This document shows, in pieces, positions 1 through 8,605 of a stretch of 64,000 bases of DNA. The notes under the pieces are model-generated. The model was not told where the DNA came from and ran no database searches. It saw nothing but the letters and a program-made list of their open reading frames with translations. A program made the translations under genes and the position numbers. Numbering within the stretch: the first letter of the stretch is position 1; the number at the start of each line of letters is the position of its first letter. Source of the stretch: Ramlibacter alkalitolerans (lineage in GTDB: Bacteria; Pseudomonadota; Gammaproteobacteria; Burkholderiales; Burkholderiaceae_C); contig NZ_JAEQND010000008.1 of assembly GCF_016722765.1 (NCBI RefSeq), positions 62,001 through 126,000 of the forward strand, in the 5' to 3' direction.

Positions 1-1
1 C

Positions 2-202
2 ATGATGCTGGGCGCGCAGTCCAACCCCGCCGGCGCCAACCTGGTGTACCTGCCCGGCTTCCTGCTGCTGGGGGGCGGTGTGCCGATCAAGGCCGGCAAC
101 GACACGATCGGTGCGGTGGGCGTCGGCGGCGCGCCGGGTGGCCACCTCGACGAGCAGTGCGCCAACGCCGCCATCGACAAGGTCAAGGCGCAACTGCAGT
201 GA
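2..202 (+). CDS. GlcG/HbpS-type protein, C-terminal part (cut by window edge)
   Basis: Only the last 66 codons are present; the reading frame enters from the left edge. The visible tail carries the Gly-rich run (LLLGGGVPI) and the closing signature with GAVGVGGAPGG followed by DEQCANAAIDK, which is typical of the GlcG/HbpS family (DUF336). These are small proteins found in glycolate and cofactor-degradation operons, some of them heme-binding. Its stop codon overlaps the start of the next gene by 4 bp (GTGA), so the two genes are probably co-transcribed. The N-terminus, and so any signal peptide, cannot be seen. Confidence 0.75.
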   Translation: MMLGAQSNPAGANLVYLPGFLLLGGGVPIKAGNDTIGAVGVGGAPGGHLDEQCANAAIDKVKAQLQ

Positions 203-882
203 AGCTGCATCACCTGCTCATGGCAGCCGCCTTCGCGGCAGGCGCGTGCGCACAGGCGCAGGTCGGCCCCAGCACGGCGGAAGCGGCCCGCTACCAGGGC
301 CTGCATGCAGCGGCGCATGCGGGCGACGCCGCCCGCGTCGCCAGCCTGGCGGCGGCCCGCGGCGAGCTGAATGCGCGCGACGGCCACGGACGCACGCCGC
401 TGCACGTCGCCACCTTCGCGAAGCAGCGCGGCGCGATCCAGGCGCTGGCCAAGGCCGGCGCCGACCTGGACCTGCTGGAACACGACCGCTACGACGCCGT
501 CACGATCGCCTCGGTGGCGAACGACGAGGAAACGCTGCGCCTGCTGCTCTCCCTCGGGGCCAGTGCGAAACAGGTGACCAGCCGCTACGACGGCACGGCG
601 CTGATCGCGGCGGCCCACCTGGGGCATGCGGGCGTGGTGCGGCAGCTCATTGCCGCCGGCGCCCCGCTGGACCACGTCAACAACCTGCACTGGACGGCCG
701 CGATCGAGTCCGTCGTGCTGGGCGACGGCGGCCCGCGCCACCAGGACACGCTGCGGGCGCTGATCGCCGCCGGCGCCAACCTGCAGCTCGCCGACCGCGA
801 AGGCCGCACGCCGCTGCAGCTGGCCAAGGCGCGCGGGTACGCGGAGATGGTGAAGATGCTGGAGGCGGCCGGGGCGCGCTGA
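199..882 (+). CDS. Secreted ankyrin-repeat protein
   Basis: The start is placed at GTG 199, which overlaps the preceding stop (GTGA) and puts a signal peptide exactly at the N-terminus: KLHH followed by LLMAAAFAAGACAQA with a likely cleavage after AQA. The remaining ~205 residues are ankyrin repeats, recognisable from GLHAAAHAGD near residue 33, GRTPLHVATFAK near 65, GTALIAAAHLGH near 133 and GRTPLQLAKARGY near 200, each followed by a helix and an AGA/AGAN turn. Such repeats bind protein partners; here that would take place in the periplasm. No enzymatic domain is visible. The 4-bp overlap with the GlcG-type gene suggests an operon. The partner is unknown. Confidence 0.8.
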   Translation: MKLHHLLMAAAFAAGACAQAQVGPSTAEAARYQGLHAAAHAGDAARVASLAAARGELNARDGHGRTPLHVATFAKQRGAIQALAKAGADLDLLEHDRYDAVTIASVANDEETLRLLLSLGASAKQVTSRYDGTALIAAAHLGHAGVVRQLIAAGAPLDHVNNLHWTAAIESVVLGDGGPRHQDTLRALIAAGANLQLADREGRTPLQLAKARGYAEMVKMLEAAGAR

Positions 883-883
883 T

Positions 884-1291
884 TCAGTTCGGCCGGCCCG
901 GATAGATCATCAGGGCCGGCGCGACCTGGGCGAGCGCAACGAAATCGCGGTCGTTGTGCACCAGCAGCGCGCCATGCTCCAGTGCGATGGCGGCGATCAG
1001 GCAGTCGTTCCGCTTTCGGATGGTGAGCCCGGTCGCCCGGGCCGACCTGTGCAACTGCGCCGCAATCTCGTACGTCGAGAGTTCGCGCGGCTCCAGGATG
1101 AGCGTGGACCACAGCACCTGCCGCATGCGCTCGTATTCGGATTCCAGCCGGATGCCTTGCAGGACCTCCTGGAAGATGATGCCCGTGGTGGCGATCTCCT
1201 CGTGATCGTCGCGCATCTGGACGAAGCGCGTTGCCTCGGTGGAACGGCCCCGGTGCGAGTCGATCCAGACGCTGGAATCGAGCAGCAGCAT
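884..1291 (-). CDS. vapC: VapC-type PIN-domain toxin
   Basis: A 135-residue PIN-domain ribonuclease. The acidic metal-binding residues are all visible: Asp5 in LLLDSSVW, Glu42 in IIFQEVLQGI, Asp96 in KRNDCLIAA and Asp114/Asp116 in HNDRDF. VapC toxins are Mg-dependent endoribonucleases, commonly cutting tRNA, and are held inactive by VapB. The ATG at 1291 shares one base with the vapB stop (TGATG), so translation is coupled; a GTG at 1294 is an alternative giving a 4-bp overlap. The small size and the antitoxin immediately upstream support a toxin-antitoxin role. The RNA target cannot be predicted. Confidence 0.9.
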   Translation of the reverse strand: MLLLDSSVWIDSHRGRSTEATRFVQMRDDHEEIATTGIIFQEVLQGIRLESEYERMRQVLWSTLILEPRELSTYEIAAQLHRSARATGLTIRKRNDCLIAAIALEHGALLVHNDRDFVALAQVAPALMIYPGRPN

Positions 1292-1590
1292 CACTTCTTC
1301 TTGCCGCGCGGGGGCCTGGCATCCGGCAGCGGGGGAGCCACCTTGTAGCCGGCCACGCCTTGTTCGACCCGGTACTTGCCTGGTTCTTCCCCGGGATCCG
1401 TCTTCGGGTCGTAGTCGGGCCAGTAGGTGTCTTCCGTGGCGAGGCCCCAGATATCCCGCAGCCGAGGGCGCCTGGCCCGCGCCACCATCTCGCGCAAGGC
1501 GCGGTCGACGACTTCCCGCTTGGTGCGGGCACCGGAAACCTGCATCGCCTGGGCGATCAGGTTCTCGTCGATGTCGATGTTGGTCAGCAC
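1291..1590 (-). CDS. vapB: VapB-type antitoxin
   Basis: The N-terminal ~40 residues (LTNIDIDENLIAQAM, then TKREVVDRALREMVAR) match the ribbon-helix-helix/DUF2191 antitoxin pattern that binds the operator of its own operon. The C-terminal ~55 residues (from DIWGLATEDTYWPDYD to a Lys-rich end) are Pro/Asp-rich and would be the disordered toxin-neutralising tail. A GTG start at 1590 is chosen because a strong promoter places the transcription start at about that base, which predicts a leaderless message. GTG 1599 is an in-frame alternative but lies inside the -10 box. There is no Shine-Dalgarno sequence. At 99 residues it is slightly long for the family. Confidence 0.8.
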   Translation of the reverse strand: MLTNIDIDENLIAQAMQVSGARTKREVVDRALREMVARARRPRLRDIWGLATEDTYWPDYDPKTDPGEEPGKYRVEQGVAGYKVAPPLPDARPPRGKKK

Positions 1591-1592
1591 CC

Positions 1593-1625
1593 CACGCACT
1601 ATATAAGGCGTGTACAGCTTGTCAA
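1593..1625 (-). promoter_or_regulatory. vapBC promoter with overlapping inverted-repeat operator
   Basis: On the minus strand a perfect -35 TTGACA (1620-1625) is followed after 16 bp by a -10 TATAGT (1598-1603). A perfect inverted repeat CACGC-N10-GCGTG (1593-1612) brackets the -10 box, where a VapB(C) complex binding its own operator would block RNA polymerase. The promoter begins 7 bp after the tyrS stop codon. The predicted start of transcription falls at or next to the vapB GTG. Confidence 0.75.
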
Positions 1626-1631
1626 CGCTGC

Positions 1632-2867
1632 CTATCCGAGCACGACCCGCGCGAACTTGCGCTTGCCCACCTGCACCACGTAGGTGCCGGCCTCCAGCTT
1701 CAGCCCCTTGTCGCTCACGGGCGACTGGTCGATGCGGACCCCGCCGCCGTCGATCAGCCGGTTGGCCTCCGAAGTGGAGGGGGCCAGCCCCGCCTGCTTC
1801 AGGAGTTGCGCGATTCCCAGCGGCGCGCCGGCGAGTCTCAACTCCGGGATTTCGTCGGGCACCCCGCCCTTGCTCCGGTTGACGAAATCCTGCTCCGCGC
1901 CCTCGGCGGCCGCGGCGTCGTGGAAGCGGGCGGTGATCTCCTTGGCCAGCATCACCTTGGCGTCGCGCGGATTGCGCCCGGCTTCGACTTCCCGCCGCAG
2001 GGCGGCGATCTGCGCCTCGCTGCGAAATGACAAAAGTGTGTACCAGCGCCACATCAGGGTGTCAGAAATGGACATCACCTTGGCGAACATCGTGTTTGCG
2101 TCTTCGGCGATTCCGATGTAGTTGCCCTTGCTCTTGGACATCTTCTCGACGCCGTCCAGGCCTTCCAGCAGCGGCATGGTCAGGATGCACTGCGGCTCCT
2201 GGCCGTATTCCCCCTGCAGGTGGCGGCCCATGAGCAGGTTGAACTTCTGGTCGGTGCCCCCGAGTTCCAGGTCGCTTTTCAGCGCCACGGAGTCGTAGCC
2301 CTGCATCAACGGATAGAGGAACTCGTGGATGGAGATCGGCGTGCCGGCCTTGAAGCGCTCGTGGAAGTCGTTGCGCTCCATCATGCGCGCCACGGTGTAC
2401 CTGGCCGCCAGCTGGATCATCCCTCGGGCGCCCAGCGGGTCGCTCCATTCGCTGTTGTAGCGAAGTTCGGTGCGGGCCGGATCGAGGATCTTGTCGGCCT
2501 GGGCGCGGTAGGTCTCCGCATTGACCTTGATCTGTTCCGCCGTCAGCGGGGGGCGGGTGGTGTTGCGCCCGGACGGGTCGCCGATCATCGACGTGAAGTC
2601 GCCGATCAGGAAGATCACGGTGTGGCCCAGATCTTGCAGCTGGCGCAGCTTGTTCAAGACGACCGTGTGCCCGACATGAATGTCGGGGGCGGTCGGGTCC
2701 AGACCCAGCTTGATCCGCAGCGGCACCCCGGTCGCCTCGGAGCGGGCCAGTTTCCGGACCCAGTCGTCCTGCGGGATCAGCTCCTCCGCCCCCCGCAAGG
2801 TGACCGCCAAGGCCTCCCGGACCTTTTCCGATACCGGGAATTTTTGTGTAACAGCTTCTTGATTCAT
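1632..2867 (-). CDS. tyrS: Tyrosyl-tRNA synthetase
   Basis: A class I aminoacyl-tRNA synthetase that activates tyrosine with ATP and loads it on tRNA(Tyr). The 411-residue product shows the HIGH-type motif as [10 protein letters not shown] near residue 60, the KMSKS loop (EKMSKSKGN) near residue 240, and a C-terminal S4 RNA-binding domain (residues ~345-411, [11 protein letters not shown] and [13 protein letters not shown]). The length and the position of HVGH match the TyrRS subgroup (TyrZ-like) common in betaproteobacteria. The ATG at 2867 precedes [10 protein letters not shown]. It is transcribed divergently from the M23 peptidase gene, an arrangement usual in Burkholderiales. Confidence 0.97.
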   Translation of the reverse strand: MNQEAVTQKFPVSEKVREALAVTLRGAEELIPQDDWVRKLARSEATGVPLRIKLGLDPTAPDIHVGHTVVLNKLRQLQDLGHTVIFLIGDFTSMIGDPSGRNTTRPPLTAEQIKVNAETYRAQADKILDPARTELRYNSEWSDPLGARGMIQLAARYTVARMMERNDFHERFKAGTPISIHEFLYPLMQGYDSVALKSDLELGGTDQKFNLLMGRHLQGEYGQEPQCILTMPLLEGLDGVEKMSKSKGNYIGIAEDANTMFAKVMSISDTLMWRWYTLLSFRSEAQIAALRREVEAGRNPRDAKVMLAKEITARFHDAAAAEGAEQDFVNRSKGGVPDEIPELRLAGAPLGIAQLLKQAGLAPSTSEANRLIDGGGVRIDQSPVSDKGLKLEAGTYVVQVGKRKFARVVLG

Positions 2868-3056
2868 AAGGGGTTTTACAGGGGGCGGCGCCGCTGAGGT
2901 CGGTATACTGCGGCTCGTTTTGTGTCTGCCGATTCTAGTTGCGGCAGGTTTTATCTCTCCCCGCCATCGGCGCGCACCGCGCAATGGTGAAGGGAATCGC
3001 CCGGCAAAGGTGTAGGACGCCTCCTGCACACCGGGACAAGAATTGGGACGAAGACG

Positions 3057-4412
3057 TTGAAGCAAACTTGGTTGACCGCGGGGGAGCGGATCCTTGCGCG
3101 TGCAGGCCACGCGCTGGAGCACCACCCCCGCCAGGTCACGGCGCTCGTGGCCGCCCTGCTCCTGACCGCCGGAGGTGGCGCCTTCGCCGTGGCTTCCCTC
3201 GGCCCGGATCCCTCCCTGCTGCCGGTGCGCGAAGTGCTCGAGACCGTGCAGCCCCTGTCGCTGCAGGAACAGGCGGAGGCGCTGGACGCCCACCGCTTCA
3301 GCCTCTTCACCAACGAAGCGGTGCGCTCCTCGGACACCGCCGAATCGCTGCTGGCGCGCCTGGGCGTGAACGACCCGGCCGCGGCGGATTTCCTGCGCCA
3401 GGACCCGATCGCCCGACCGCAGGTGCTGGGCACCCCCGGCCGGCTGGTCGTCGTCGAGGCCGATGACGGCCGCAGCCTGCTGCGCCTGACGGTGCGCTGG
3501 GCCGCCGACGAGGCGAGCTTCAAGCGCCTGGTGGTCGAGCGCCAGCCGTCCGGCAGCTTCGCCAGCCGCATCGAGACCGCGCCGCTGGTCGCCTCCCTGC
3601 GCGTGGGCAGCGGCAGCATCCGCAACACGCTGTTCCAGGCGGTCGACGAAGCCGGCATCCCGGATGCCGTCACCAACCAGCTGGTGGACATCTTCTCCGG
3701 CGACGTCGACTTCCACCGCCTGCGCGGCGGCGATCGCTTCGCCGTGGTGTACGAGACGCTCGAAGCCGACGGCGAGCCGATGCGCACCGGCCGCGTGGTC
3801 TCGGCGCAGTTCGTCAACGCCGGCCGGCAGCTCGAAGCCCTATGGTTCCAGCAGCCGGGGCAGCGCGGCGGCTACTTCGATTTCCAGGGCCACAGCCTGG
3901 AGCGCACCTTCCTCGCCTCGCCGATGGAAGTCACCCGCATCACCAGCGGCTTCTCGATGCGCTTCCACCCGATCCACCACACCTGGCGCGCCCACACGGG
4001 CGTGGACTACGGCGCGCCCAGCGGCGCCCCGGTGCGCACGATCGGCGACGGCCAGGTGCAGTTCACCGGCGTGCAGAACGGCTACGGCAACGTGATCGAG
4101 GTCGACCACGGCAAGGGCAACACCACCCTGTACGCCCACCTGAGCCGCATCGACGTGCGCCGCGGCGACGTCGTCCAGCGCGGCCAGCGCATCGGCGCGG
4201 TCGGCTCGACCGGCTGGGCCACCGGGCCGCACCTGCACTTCGAATTCAAGGAACAGGGCGTGCAGCGCGATCCGCTGGAAGTGGCGCGCCGCCATGTCGC
4301 CCCGGTGGAACTGACGGCGCAGGCCCGCCCGCAGTTCGACCGCGTGGCCAACGCCATGCGCACGCAACTCGCCGTGGCCGCCTCGGCCAACATGCTGGCC
4401 TCGGCGCGCTGA
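3057..4412 (+). CDS. M23-family peptidoglycan endopeptidase, membrane-anchored
   Basis: A 451-residue protein with one N-terminal membrane segment (residues ~28-48, [20 protein letters not shown]), a long middle region with LysM/OapA-like and SH3-like features, and a C-terminal M23 (LytM) domain from ~residue 290. The zinc ligands are present: His313 and Asp317 in HTGVDYG, and His392/His394 in HLHFEF. It should act in the periplasm and cut peptidoglycan cross-links, like MepM/YebA. The start is TTG 3057, preceded by GGGACGAAG; no ATG lies nearby in frame. Its placement before anmK puts two cell-wall genes together: wall cutting and recycling of the sugars released. Confidence 0.9.
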   Translation: MKQTWLTAGERILARAGHALEHHPRQVTALVAALLLTAGGGAFAVASLGPDPSLLPVREVLETVQPLSLQEQAEALDAHRFSLFTNEAVRSSDTAESLLARLGVNDPAAADFLRQDPIARPQVLGTPGRLVVVEADDGRSLLRLTVRWAADEASFKRLVVERQPSGSFASRIETAPLVASLRVGSGSIRNTLFQAVDEAGIPDAVTNQLVDIFSGDVDFHRLRGGDRFAVVYETLEADGEPMRTGRVVSAQFVNAGRQLEALWFQQPGQRGGYFDFQGHSLERTFLASPMEVTRITSGFSMRFHPIHHTWRAHTGVDYGAPSGAPVRTIGDGQVQFTGVQNGYGNVIEVDHGKGNTTLYAHLSRIDVRRGDVVQRGQRIGAVGSTGWATGPHLHFEFKEQGVQRDPLEVARRHVAPVELTAQARPQFDRVANAMRTQLAVAASANMLASAR

Positions 4413-4458
4413 AGCCGGGTCGCCGAGCCGTCGTTCCCGCGAAGGGCGCCCCTGCTTC

Positions 4459-4564
4459 GTCATTCCCGCGAAGGCGGGAATCCAGGGCGTCCCCCTGAAG
4501 CGTCGTCATTCCCGCGAAGGCGGGAATCCAGGGCGCCCTGGGTCCCCGCCTTCGCGGGGATGAC
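4459..4564. repeat. REP-type palindromes, three copies
   Basis: Two direct copies of GTCATTCCCGCGAAGGCGGG plus AATCCAGGG (4459-4488 and 4505-4534) are followed by an inverted copy (4536-4564) ending GGGGATGAC. Each copy is itself a hairpin (CCCGCGAAGGCGGG), and the last two together form a larger one with the palindromic centre CCAGGGCGCCCTGG. The element lies between the M23 gene and anmK. The same family recurs at seven other intergenic loci in this window. Confidence 0.9.
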
Positions 4565-4651
4565 GTAGCTGCCCCTGCGTCTTCGCCTGCACCGGATGAC
4601 GTAGCTGCCCCTGGGTCCCCACCTCCCCGCCGACGACGTAGCATGCAGCCC

Positions 4652-5761
4652 ATGGCGGACCTCTTCATCGGTCTGATGTCCGGCACCTCCATGGACGGGG
4701 TGGACGGCGTCGTCGCGGATTTCTCCTCCGGGGGCGTGCGGGTGCTGCAGCACGCGACGAGCGGCTTCGATGCCGGCCTGCGGGCCGAGCTGATGGCGCT
4801 CAATGCCTCCGGGCCCGACGAACTGCACCGCGCCTGGCTGGCCGGCAATGCGCTGATGCGGGTGTACGCCGAAGTGGTAGCCAAGCTCCTCGCCGGGGCC
4901 GCGCTCCAGCCTGAGGCCATCGACGCCATCGGCGCCCACGGCCAGACGGTGCGCCATCGCCCCGGGATGTTCGACGGCACCGGCTACACGATCCAGCTCG
5001 CGCAACCCGCGTTGCTGGCGGAACTGGCCGGCATCCGCGTCGTGGCCGACTTCCGCAGCCGCGACGTCGCGGCGGGCGGCCAGGGTGCGCCGCTGGCGCC
5101 CTTCTTCCACCAGGCGGTGTTCTCGCGGCCCGGCACGACGGTGGGCGTCCTGAACATCGGTGGCATCTCCAACGTGACGCTGCTGCGCGCCGAGGGCAGC
5201 ATGCAGGGCTTCGACTGCGGGCCGGGCAACGCCCTGATGGACGCCTGGTGCCTGCAGCACACCGGCCGGCCCTACGACGACGACGGCCGCTGGGCCGCCA
5301 GCGGGCGCGTGCTGCCGGACCTGCTCGCCGCCCTGCTGGCCGAGCCCTACTTCGCCCAATCGCCGCCCAAGAGCACCGGCCGCGACCTGTTCAACCGGCC
5401 CTGGCTGGATGCGCACCTGAAGAACTTCGCCGCCGCCGCACCGCAGGACGTGCAGGCGACGCTCACGGAGCTGACCGCGCGCGCCTGCGCCGGCGATATC
5501 CAACGGCACGCCGCGGGCCTGCAGCGCCTGATCGTCTGCGGCGGCGGCGCCCTCAACGGCGAGCTGATGCGGCGCCTGGCTGGCCTGCTGCCGCTGGCCC
5601 AGGTCGTCTCCAGCGCGCAGGAAGGCCTGCCGCCGCTGCAGGTGGAAGCGGCCGCCTTCGCCTGGCTGGCGATGAAGTGCGTGCAGGGGGAAAAACTGGA
5701 CCTGGAAAGCACCACGGGCGCCAGAGGCGCCCGTGTGCTGGGTGGAATCTATTCCGCGTAG
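4652..5761 (+). CDS. anmK: Anhydro-N-acetylmuramic acid kinase
   Basis: AnmK opens the 1,6-anhydro ring of anhydroMurNAc and phosphorylates it with ATP, giving MurNAc-6-P in cell-wall recycling. The 369-residue product begins MADLFIGLMSGTSMDGVDG, the diagnostic N-terminal ATP-binding motif, and keeps NIGGISNVTLL (near residue 170), DCGPGNALMDAW and the C-terminal GGGALNGELMRRL. ATG 4652 is preferred over ATG 4643 because a -10-like TAGCAT (4639-4644) ends exactly 7 nt before it, there is no Shine-Dalgarno sequence, and the shorter form fits the family length. Neighbour of a peptidoglycan endopeptidase gene. Confidence 0.95.
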   Translation: MADLFIGLMSGTSMDGVDGVVADFSSGGVRVLQHATSGFDAGLRAELMALNASGPDELHRAWLAGNALMRVYAEVVAKLLAGAALQPEAIDAIGAHGQTVRHRPGMFDGTGYTIQLAQPALLAELAGIRVVADFRSRDVAAGGQGAPLAPFFHQAVFSRPGTTVGVLNIGGISNVTLLRAEGSMQGFDCGPGNALMDAWCLQHTGRPYDDDGRWAASGRVLPDLLAALLAEPYFAQSPPKSTGRDLFNRPWLDAHLKNFAAAAPQDVQATLTELTARACAGDIQRHAAGLQRLIVCGGGALNGELMRRLAGLLPLAQVVSSAQEGLPPLQVEAAAFAWLAMKCVQGEKLDLESTTGARGARVLGGIYSA

Positions 5762-5799
5762 GCTGGCGGTGACGCGCGAAGCGCCGGAACCCCAGCGCT
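5758..5799. repeat. 42-bp dispersed repeat, single copy
   Basis: Starts at GTAGGCTGGCGGTGACGCGC and ends at the AGCGCT at 5799; it overlaps the last 4 bp of anmK. An almost identical 42-bp copy (one G-to-C change) lies at 44689-44730, with a degenerate inverted copy beside it. The core GCGCGAAGCGC can form a small hairpin. It sits between the convergent genes anmK and erpA. Confidence 0.75.
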
Positions 5800-5828
5800 G
5801 CTGCGTCTATCGCTCTCCCGCTCCCGCC

Positions 5829-6203
5829 TCAGTGCTCGCCCGGCGAGAAGCTCGAGCCGCAGCCGCAGGTGCTCTGCGCGTTCGGGTTCTTGATCACGAA
5901 CTGCGCGCCCTGCAGGTCTTCCTTGTAGTCGATCTCGGCGCCCACGAGGTACTGGTAGCTCATGGCGTCGATCAGCAGCGAGACGCCGTTCTTCTGCATC
6001 ACGGTATCGTCGTCGTTGGCGATCTCGTCGAACGTGAAGCCGTACTGGAAGCCCGAGCAGCCACCGCCCTGCACGAACACGCGCAGCTTGAGCTCCGGGT
6101 TGCCTTCCTCGGCGATCAGTTCGGCAACCTTGTTCGCCGCGCTGTCGGTGAAGATCAGCGGGGCGGGCATTTCGTGCGTGACTTGTTCGGCGACTGCGCT
6201 CAT
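5829..6203 (-). CDS. erpA: Iron-sulfur cluster insertion protein ErpA
   Basis: An A-type carrier that accepts Fe-S clusters from the assembly scaffold and delivers them to apo-enzymes. The 124-residue product has the three conserved cysteines of the HesB/IscA/ErpA fold: Cys49 in GGGCSGFQY and Cys113/Cys115 in the C-terminal TCGCGSSF. Surrounding motifs (ISCA-type [28 protein letters not shown]) also fit. The ATG at 6203 has a purine-rich GAGAG just upstream. It runs convergently with anmK and precedes, in the opposite direction, nothing but the bactofilin operon, a conserved Burkholderiales arrangement. Confidence 0.95.
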   Translation of the reverse strand: MSAVAEQVTHEMPAPLIFTDSAANKVAELIAEEGNPELKLRVFVQGGGCSGFQYGFTFDEIANDDDTVMQKNGVSLLIDAMSYQYLVGAEIDYKEDLQGAQFVIKNPNAQSTCGCGSSFSPGEH

Positions 6204-6261
6204 GGGCTCTCTTTCGACGGTATCGACCCCAATGGTAAGCCGGCCGCAGCTCGGCCGTCCA

Positions 6262-6672
6262 TCAGGCGTTCTTTGTCGCCAGCTTCAGTAAGGGCTTTTC
6301 ATCCTCGGTGGAGGCCTCCCCTGCCATCAGCGGCTTCAGGGAACCACAGATGGTGGCACCCTGGTGCATCTCAAGGGCGACATAGGAGACGTCGCCGTCG
6401 ATCTTCGCCCGCGGCTGCAGTTCCAGCAGTTCGCGCGCATGCACCGGGCCGCGCACGGTGCCGTTGATGATCACGTGGTCGGCGACGATGCCGCCCTGCA
6501 CGACCGCGGCTTCGGAGATCACCAGCAGGCTGCCGTCTTCGGAGGTGGCGTGGATGTCGCCGAAGACCTCGCCGTCGACGCGCAGGCCTTCGTTGAACTT
6601 CATGTTGCCATCGATGTGCGTGCCCTGGGCGATCAGGCTCTTGATGGGCGGCTGGGCTTTCTTACCGAACAT
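6262..6672 (-). CDS. Bactofilin-type cytoskeletal protein
   Basis: A 136-residue protein with the bactofilin (DUF583) beta-helix: repeated short strands with conserved Gly and hydrophobics ([24 protein letters not shown], then [21 protein letters not shown], then [13 protein letters not shown]), ending with a charged tail. Bactofilins polymerise without nucleotide into filaments near the membrane that position wall enzymes. The N-terminal [10 protein letters not shown] is short and basic as usual. ATG 6672 is preceded by GAGGAG, a clear ribosome-binding site. It lies 26 nt downstream of the membrane coiled-coil gene in the same direction, so the two are probably co-transcribed and may work together. 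Confidence 0.9.
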   Translation of the reverse strand: MFGKKAQPPIKSLIAQGTHIDGNMKFNEGLRVDGEVFGDIHATSEDGSLLVISEAAVVQGGIVADHVIINGTVRGPVHARELLELQPRAKIDGDVSYVALEMHQGATICGSLKPLMAGEASTEDEKPLLKLATKNA

Positions 6673-6698
6673 ATGCTTGCTCCTCAACGACGTACGAC

Positions 6699-7406
6699 TT
6701 ACAGGGACACATTCTGGACGGCCCGGCTCACGGAGCCTTCCACCACCCGGGCCGAGACATTCTTCACGACGGCATCGGGGGGCAGGTCGACCATGCCCTC
6801 CAGCCGCCGGTACTGGCGGAACTGCAGCGGTTGCGGCCCGCTCGGCAAGGCCATCAGCCAGGGCTTGCCGTCCAGCGTGCCGGAGAAGCTCACTTCCAGC
6901 TTGCCGCGGAATTCGGGAGCGTTCTTGACGGGCTGGATCACCAGCACCTGCCACTTGAGCTGCGTGCCCGAGAGCACCTCGGCCTGCAGGCCGCGGATGG
7001 CAACGGCCCCGGTGCCGCTGGCGGGCATCAGCTTCTCGAAGAAGCCCAGGTCCTCGCGCAGGGTGCGGTTCTGCGCCTCCAGGGTGCGGATCTGCGTCGC
7101 CAGCCGTTCCTGCGCCGCGCGTTCGACCACGATCGCGCTGCCCGAGGTGTTGATGATCGACTGCACGCGATCGCGTTCCTGGCGCAGGCCCACGACCTCC
7201 TCGCGCAGCCGCACGAGTTCTTCCTTCGCCTGGCGGTCGACGCCGGCGATGTCCTTGCCCAGTTCGAAGGCCCAGAGGCCGATGGCACCGCAGAAACCCA
7301 GCACGATGGCGGCACCCGCACAGCGCAGGGGCCAGGGCATCGCGCTGCGCACCTTCATGCGGGGTGCGCTGATGGTCAGCCTACGGCGAAGCAGCTTGAA
7401 ACGCAT
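6699..7406 (-). CDS. Membrane-anchored coiled-coil protein (probably DUF6776)
   Basis: A 235-residue protein of unknown function. It has a basic N-terminus, one membrane segment (residues ~30-50, CAGAAIVLGFCGAIGLWAF), a coiled coil (residues ~55-120, rich in E/R/L heptads: KEELVRLREEVVGLRQERDRV) and a compact C-terminal beta domain ending in VQNVSL. ATG 7406 (MRFKLLRRRL) is chosen; an in-frame start at 7445 is possible. The bactofilin gene follows after 26 nt. The layout of membrane anchor, coiled coil and periplasmic domain resembles an adaptor linking a cytoskeletal filament to the envelope, but this is inferred from context only. Confidence 0.7.
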   Translation of the reverse strand: MRFKLLRRRLTISAPRMKVRSAMPWPLRCAGAAIVLGFCGAIGLWAFELGKDIAGVDRQAKEELVRLREEVVGLRQERDRVQSIINTSGSAIVVERAAQERLATQIRTLEAQNRTLREDLGFFEKLMPASGTGAVAIRGLQAEVLSGTQLKWQVLVIQPVKNAPEFRGKLEVSFSGTLDGKPWLMALPSGPQPLQFRQYRRLEGMVDLPPDAVVKNVSARVVEGSVSRAVQNVSL

Positions 7407-7549
7407 ATGGATGAGGATGCTGCCCAAACGCGGCAGCCGCAGCAAGTCTCCACTTGTGCAGCTTTGTGTCGGACGAGAGCTTGTTCCTGTGTTCGTTGAC
7501 CGGTCGCACCGGCGTGTCTCGGCACCACAACGCGAACCGCGCGGGCAAG

Positions 7550-7575
7550 AAAAAGCCCGGCGAACCGGGCTTTTT
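7550..7575 (-). terminator. Intrinsic terminator of rplM-rpsI
   Basis: A perfect 11-bp stem AAAAAGCCCGG (7550-7560) / CCGGGCTTTTT (7565-7575) with a CGAA loop, so it has a T-run on both strands. It ends 26 bp downstream of the rpsI stop codon and would end transcription of the ribosomal operon. It is symmetric enough to work for transcripts from the other strand too. Confidence 0.9.
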
Positions 7576-7600
7576 CGGGTTGCAGCTGGCCGCGGGCGGA

Positions 7601-7993
7601 TCAGCGCTTGGAGAACTGCTTGCGGCGGCGGGCGGAGTGCAGGCCGACCTTCTTGCGTTCCACTTCGCGGGCGTCGCGCGTGACGAAACCGGCAGCGGAG
7701 AGCTGGGGCTTGAGCGCGGCGTCGTAGTCGATCAGGGCGCGGGTGATGCCGTGGCGCACGGCGCCCGCCTGGCCGGATTCACCGCCGCCGTGGACGTTGA
7801 CCTGGATGTCGAAGGTTTCGACATTGCCGGTCAGCACCAGCGGCTGCTTGGCGATCATGATCGAGGTTTCGCGGCCGAAGAATTCCTGGATGTCGCGGCC
7901 ATTGACCGTGATCGTGCCGGAGCCCTTCTTCAGGAACACGCGGGCGACGCTGCTCTTGCGCCGGCCGGTGCCGTTGTTCCATTCACCAATCAT
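7601..7993 (-). CDS. rpsI: 30S ribosomal protein S9
   Basis: 130-residue S9, which contacts the P-site tRNA with its C-terminal tail. The start ([20 protein letters not shown]), the middle [20 protein letters not shown] and the basic end [11 protein letters not shown] are diagnostic, and the length is normal. It follows rplM after 11 bp in the usual L13-S9 operon and is followed by a strong terminator. Confidence 0.99.
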   Translation of the reverse strand: MIGEWNNGTGRRKSSVARVFLKKGSGTITVNGRDIQEFFGRETSIMIAKQPLVLTGNVETFDIQVNVHGGGESGQAGAVRHGITRALIDYDAALKPQLSAAGFVTRDAREVERKKVGLHSARRRKQFSKR

Positions 7994-8004
7994 TCAGTGG
8001 CTCC

Positions 8005-8436
8005 TCAGATTTCCAGCGGCTTGGGCTGCTGGGCGCTGTGCGGGTGCTCGGCGCCGCCGTACACCTTCAGCTTCTTGATCATGGCGTAGCCCAGCGGGCC
8101 CTTGGGCAGCATGCCCTTGACGGCCTTCTCGAGCGCGCGGCCGGGGTGCTTGGCCTGCATTTCCTTGAAGGTCTGCTGGCGGATGCCGCCCGGAAAGCCG
8201 GTGTGGCGGTAGTAGACCTTGTCGGTCTCCTTGGTGCCGGTGACACGCAGCTTGGATGCGTTGATGACGACGATGAAGTCGCCGGTGTCGACGTGAGGCG
8301 TGTAGATGGCCTTGTGCTTGCCGCGCAGTCGGAGGGCAGCTTCGCTGGCTACCCGTCCGAGCACCTTGTCGGTGGCGTCAATCACAAACCACTCGTGCTT
8401 CACGTCAGCGGGCTTGGCGCTGACAGTGGTGGACAT
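8005..8436 (-). CDS. rplM: 50S ribosomal protein L13
   Basis: 143-residue L13, an early 50S assembly protein. [22 protein letters not shown] and [16 protein letters not shown] are family hallmarks, and [17 protein letters not shown] closes the protein. First gene of the L13-S9 operon, preceded by a long leader with hairpins and a recognisable promoter. Confidence 0.99.
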   Translation of the reverse strand: MSTTVSAKPADVKHEWFVIDATDKVLGRVASEAALRLRGKHKAIYTPHVDTGDFIVVINASKLRVTGTKETDKVYYRHTGFPGGIRQQTFKEMQAKHPGRALEKAVKGMLPKGPLGYAMIKKLKVYGGAEHPHSAQQPKPLEI

Positions 8437-8602
8437 TGAAGTCTTTCGAGCTGGGTCTGGAAAGGTCCTTTTCCACGGTCGGTGTCCCTCTGGCGGGGAC
8501 CTCTTAGGTGGGGTGTGCCAGGCGTTGCCTGGCGGCTTCCGCCGCGGGACCTGAAATCGCTGCGGAACCCGGCATTATACGAAGTTTCGCGGCCACGCCC
8601 AA
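8437..8602 (-). promoter_or_regulatory. rplM-rpsI promoter and structured 5' leader
   Basis: On the minus strand a perfect -10 TATAAT (8574-8579) lies 17 bp after a -35-like TTGGGC (8597-8602). Transcription would begin near 8567 and leave about 130 nt before the rplM ATG. The leader can fold into several hairpins: a perfect 7-bp stem GCCAGGC/GCCTGGC with a 3-nt loop (8517-8533), a GTCCC/GGGAC stem nearer the gene, and GGAAA/TTTCC next to it. A long structured leader is compatible with feedback control by a ribosomal protein, but no known leader family could be matched. Confidence 0.6.
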
Positions 8603-8605
8603 GCC

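Noticed and set aside
78..905. A long Arg/Pro-rich reading frame over the ankyrin gene on the same strand
   Set aside because: Such frames come from the third-position GC bias of the real gene. It has no start context and no domain.
2868..3056. Divergent promoters for tyrS and the M23 gene (TATACT at 2904-2909)
   Set aside because: No acceptable -35 at a usual distance on either strand, so only the AT-rich hexamer is noted.
3840..4463. An open frame on the minus strand opposite the M23 peptidase
   Set aside because: It is the mirror of a strongly supported gene with zinc ligands; composition (H, V, A, D-rich) is typical of an antisense shadow.
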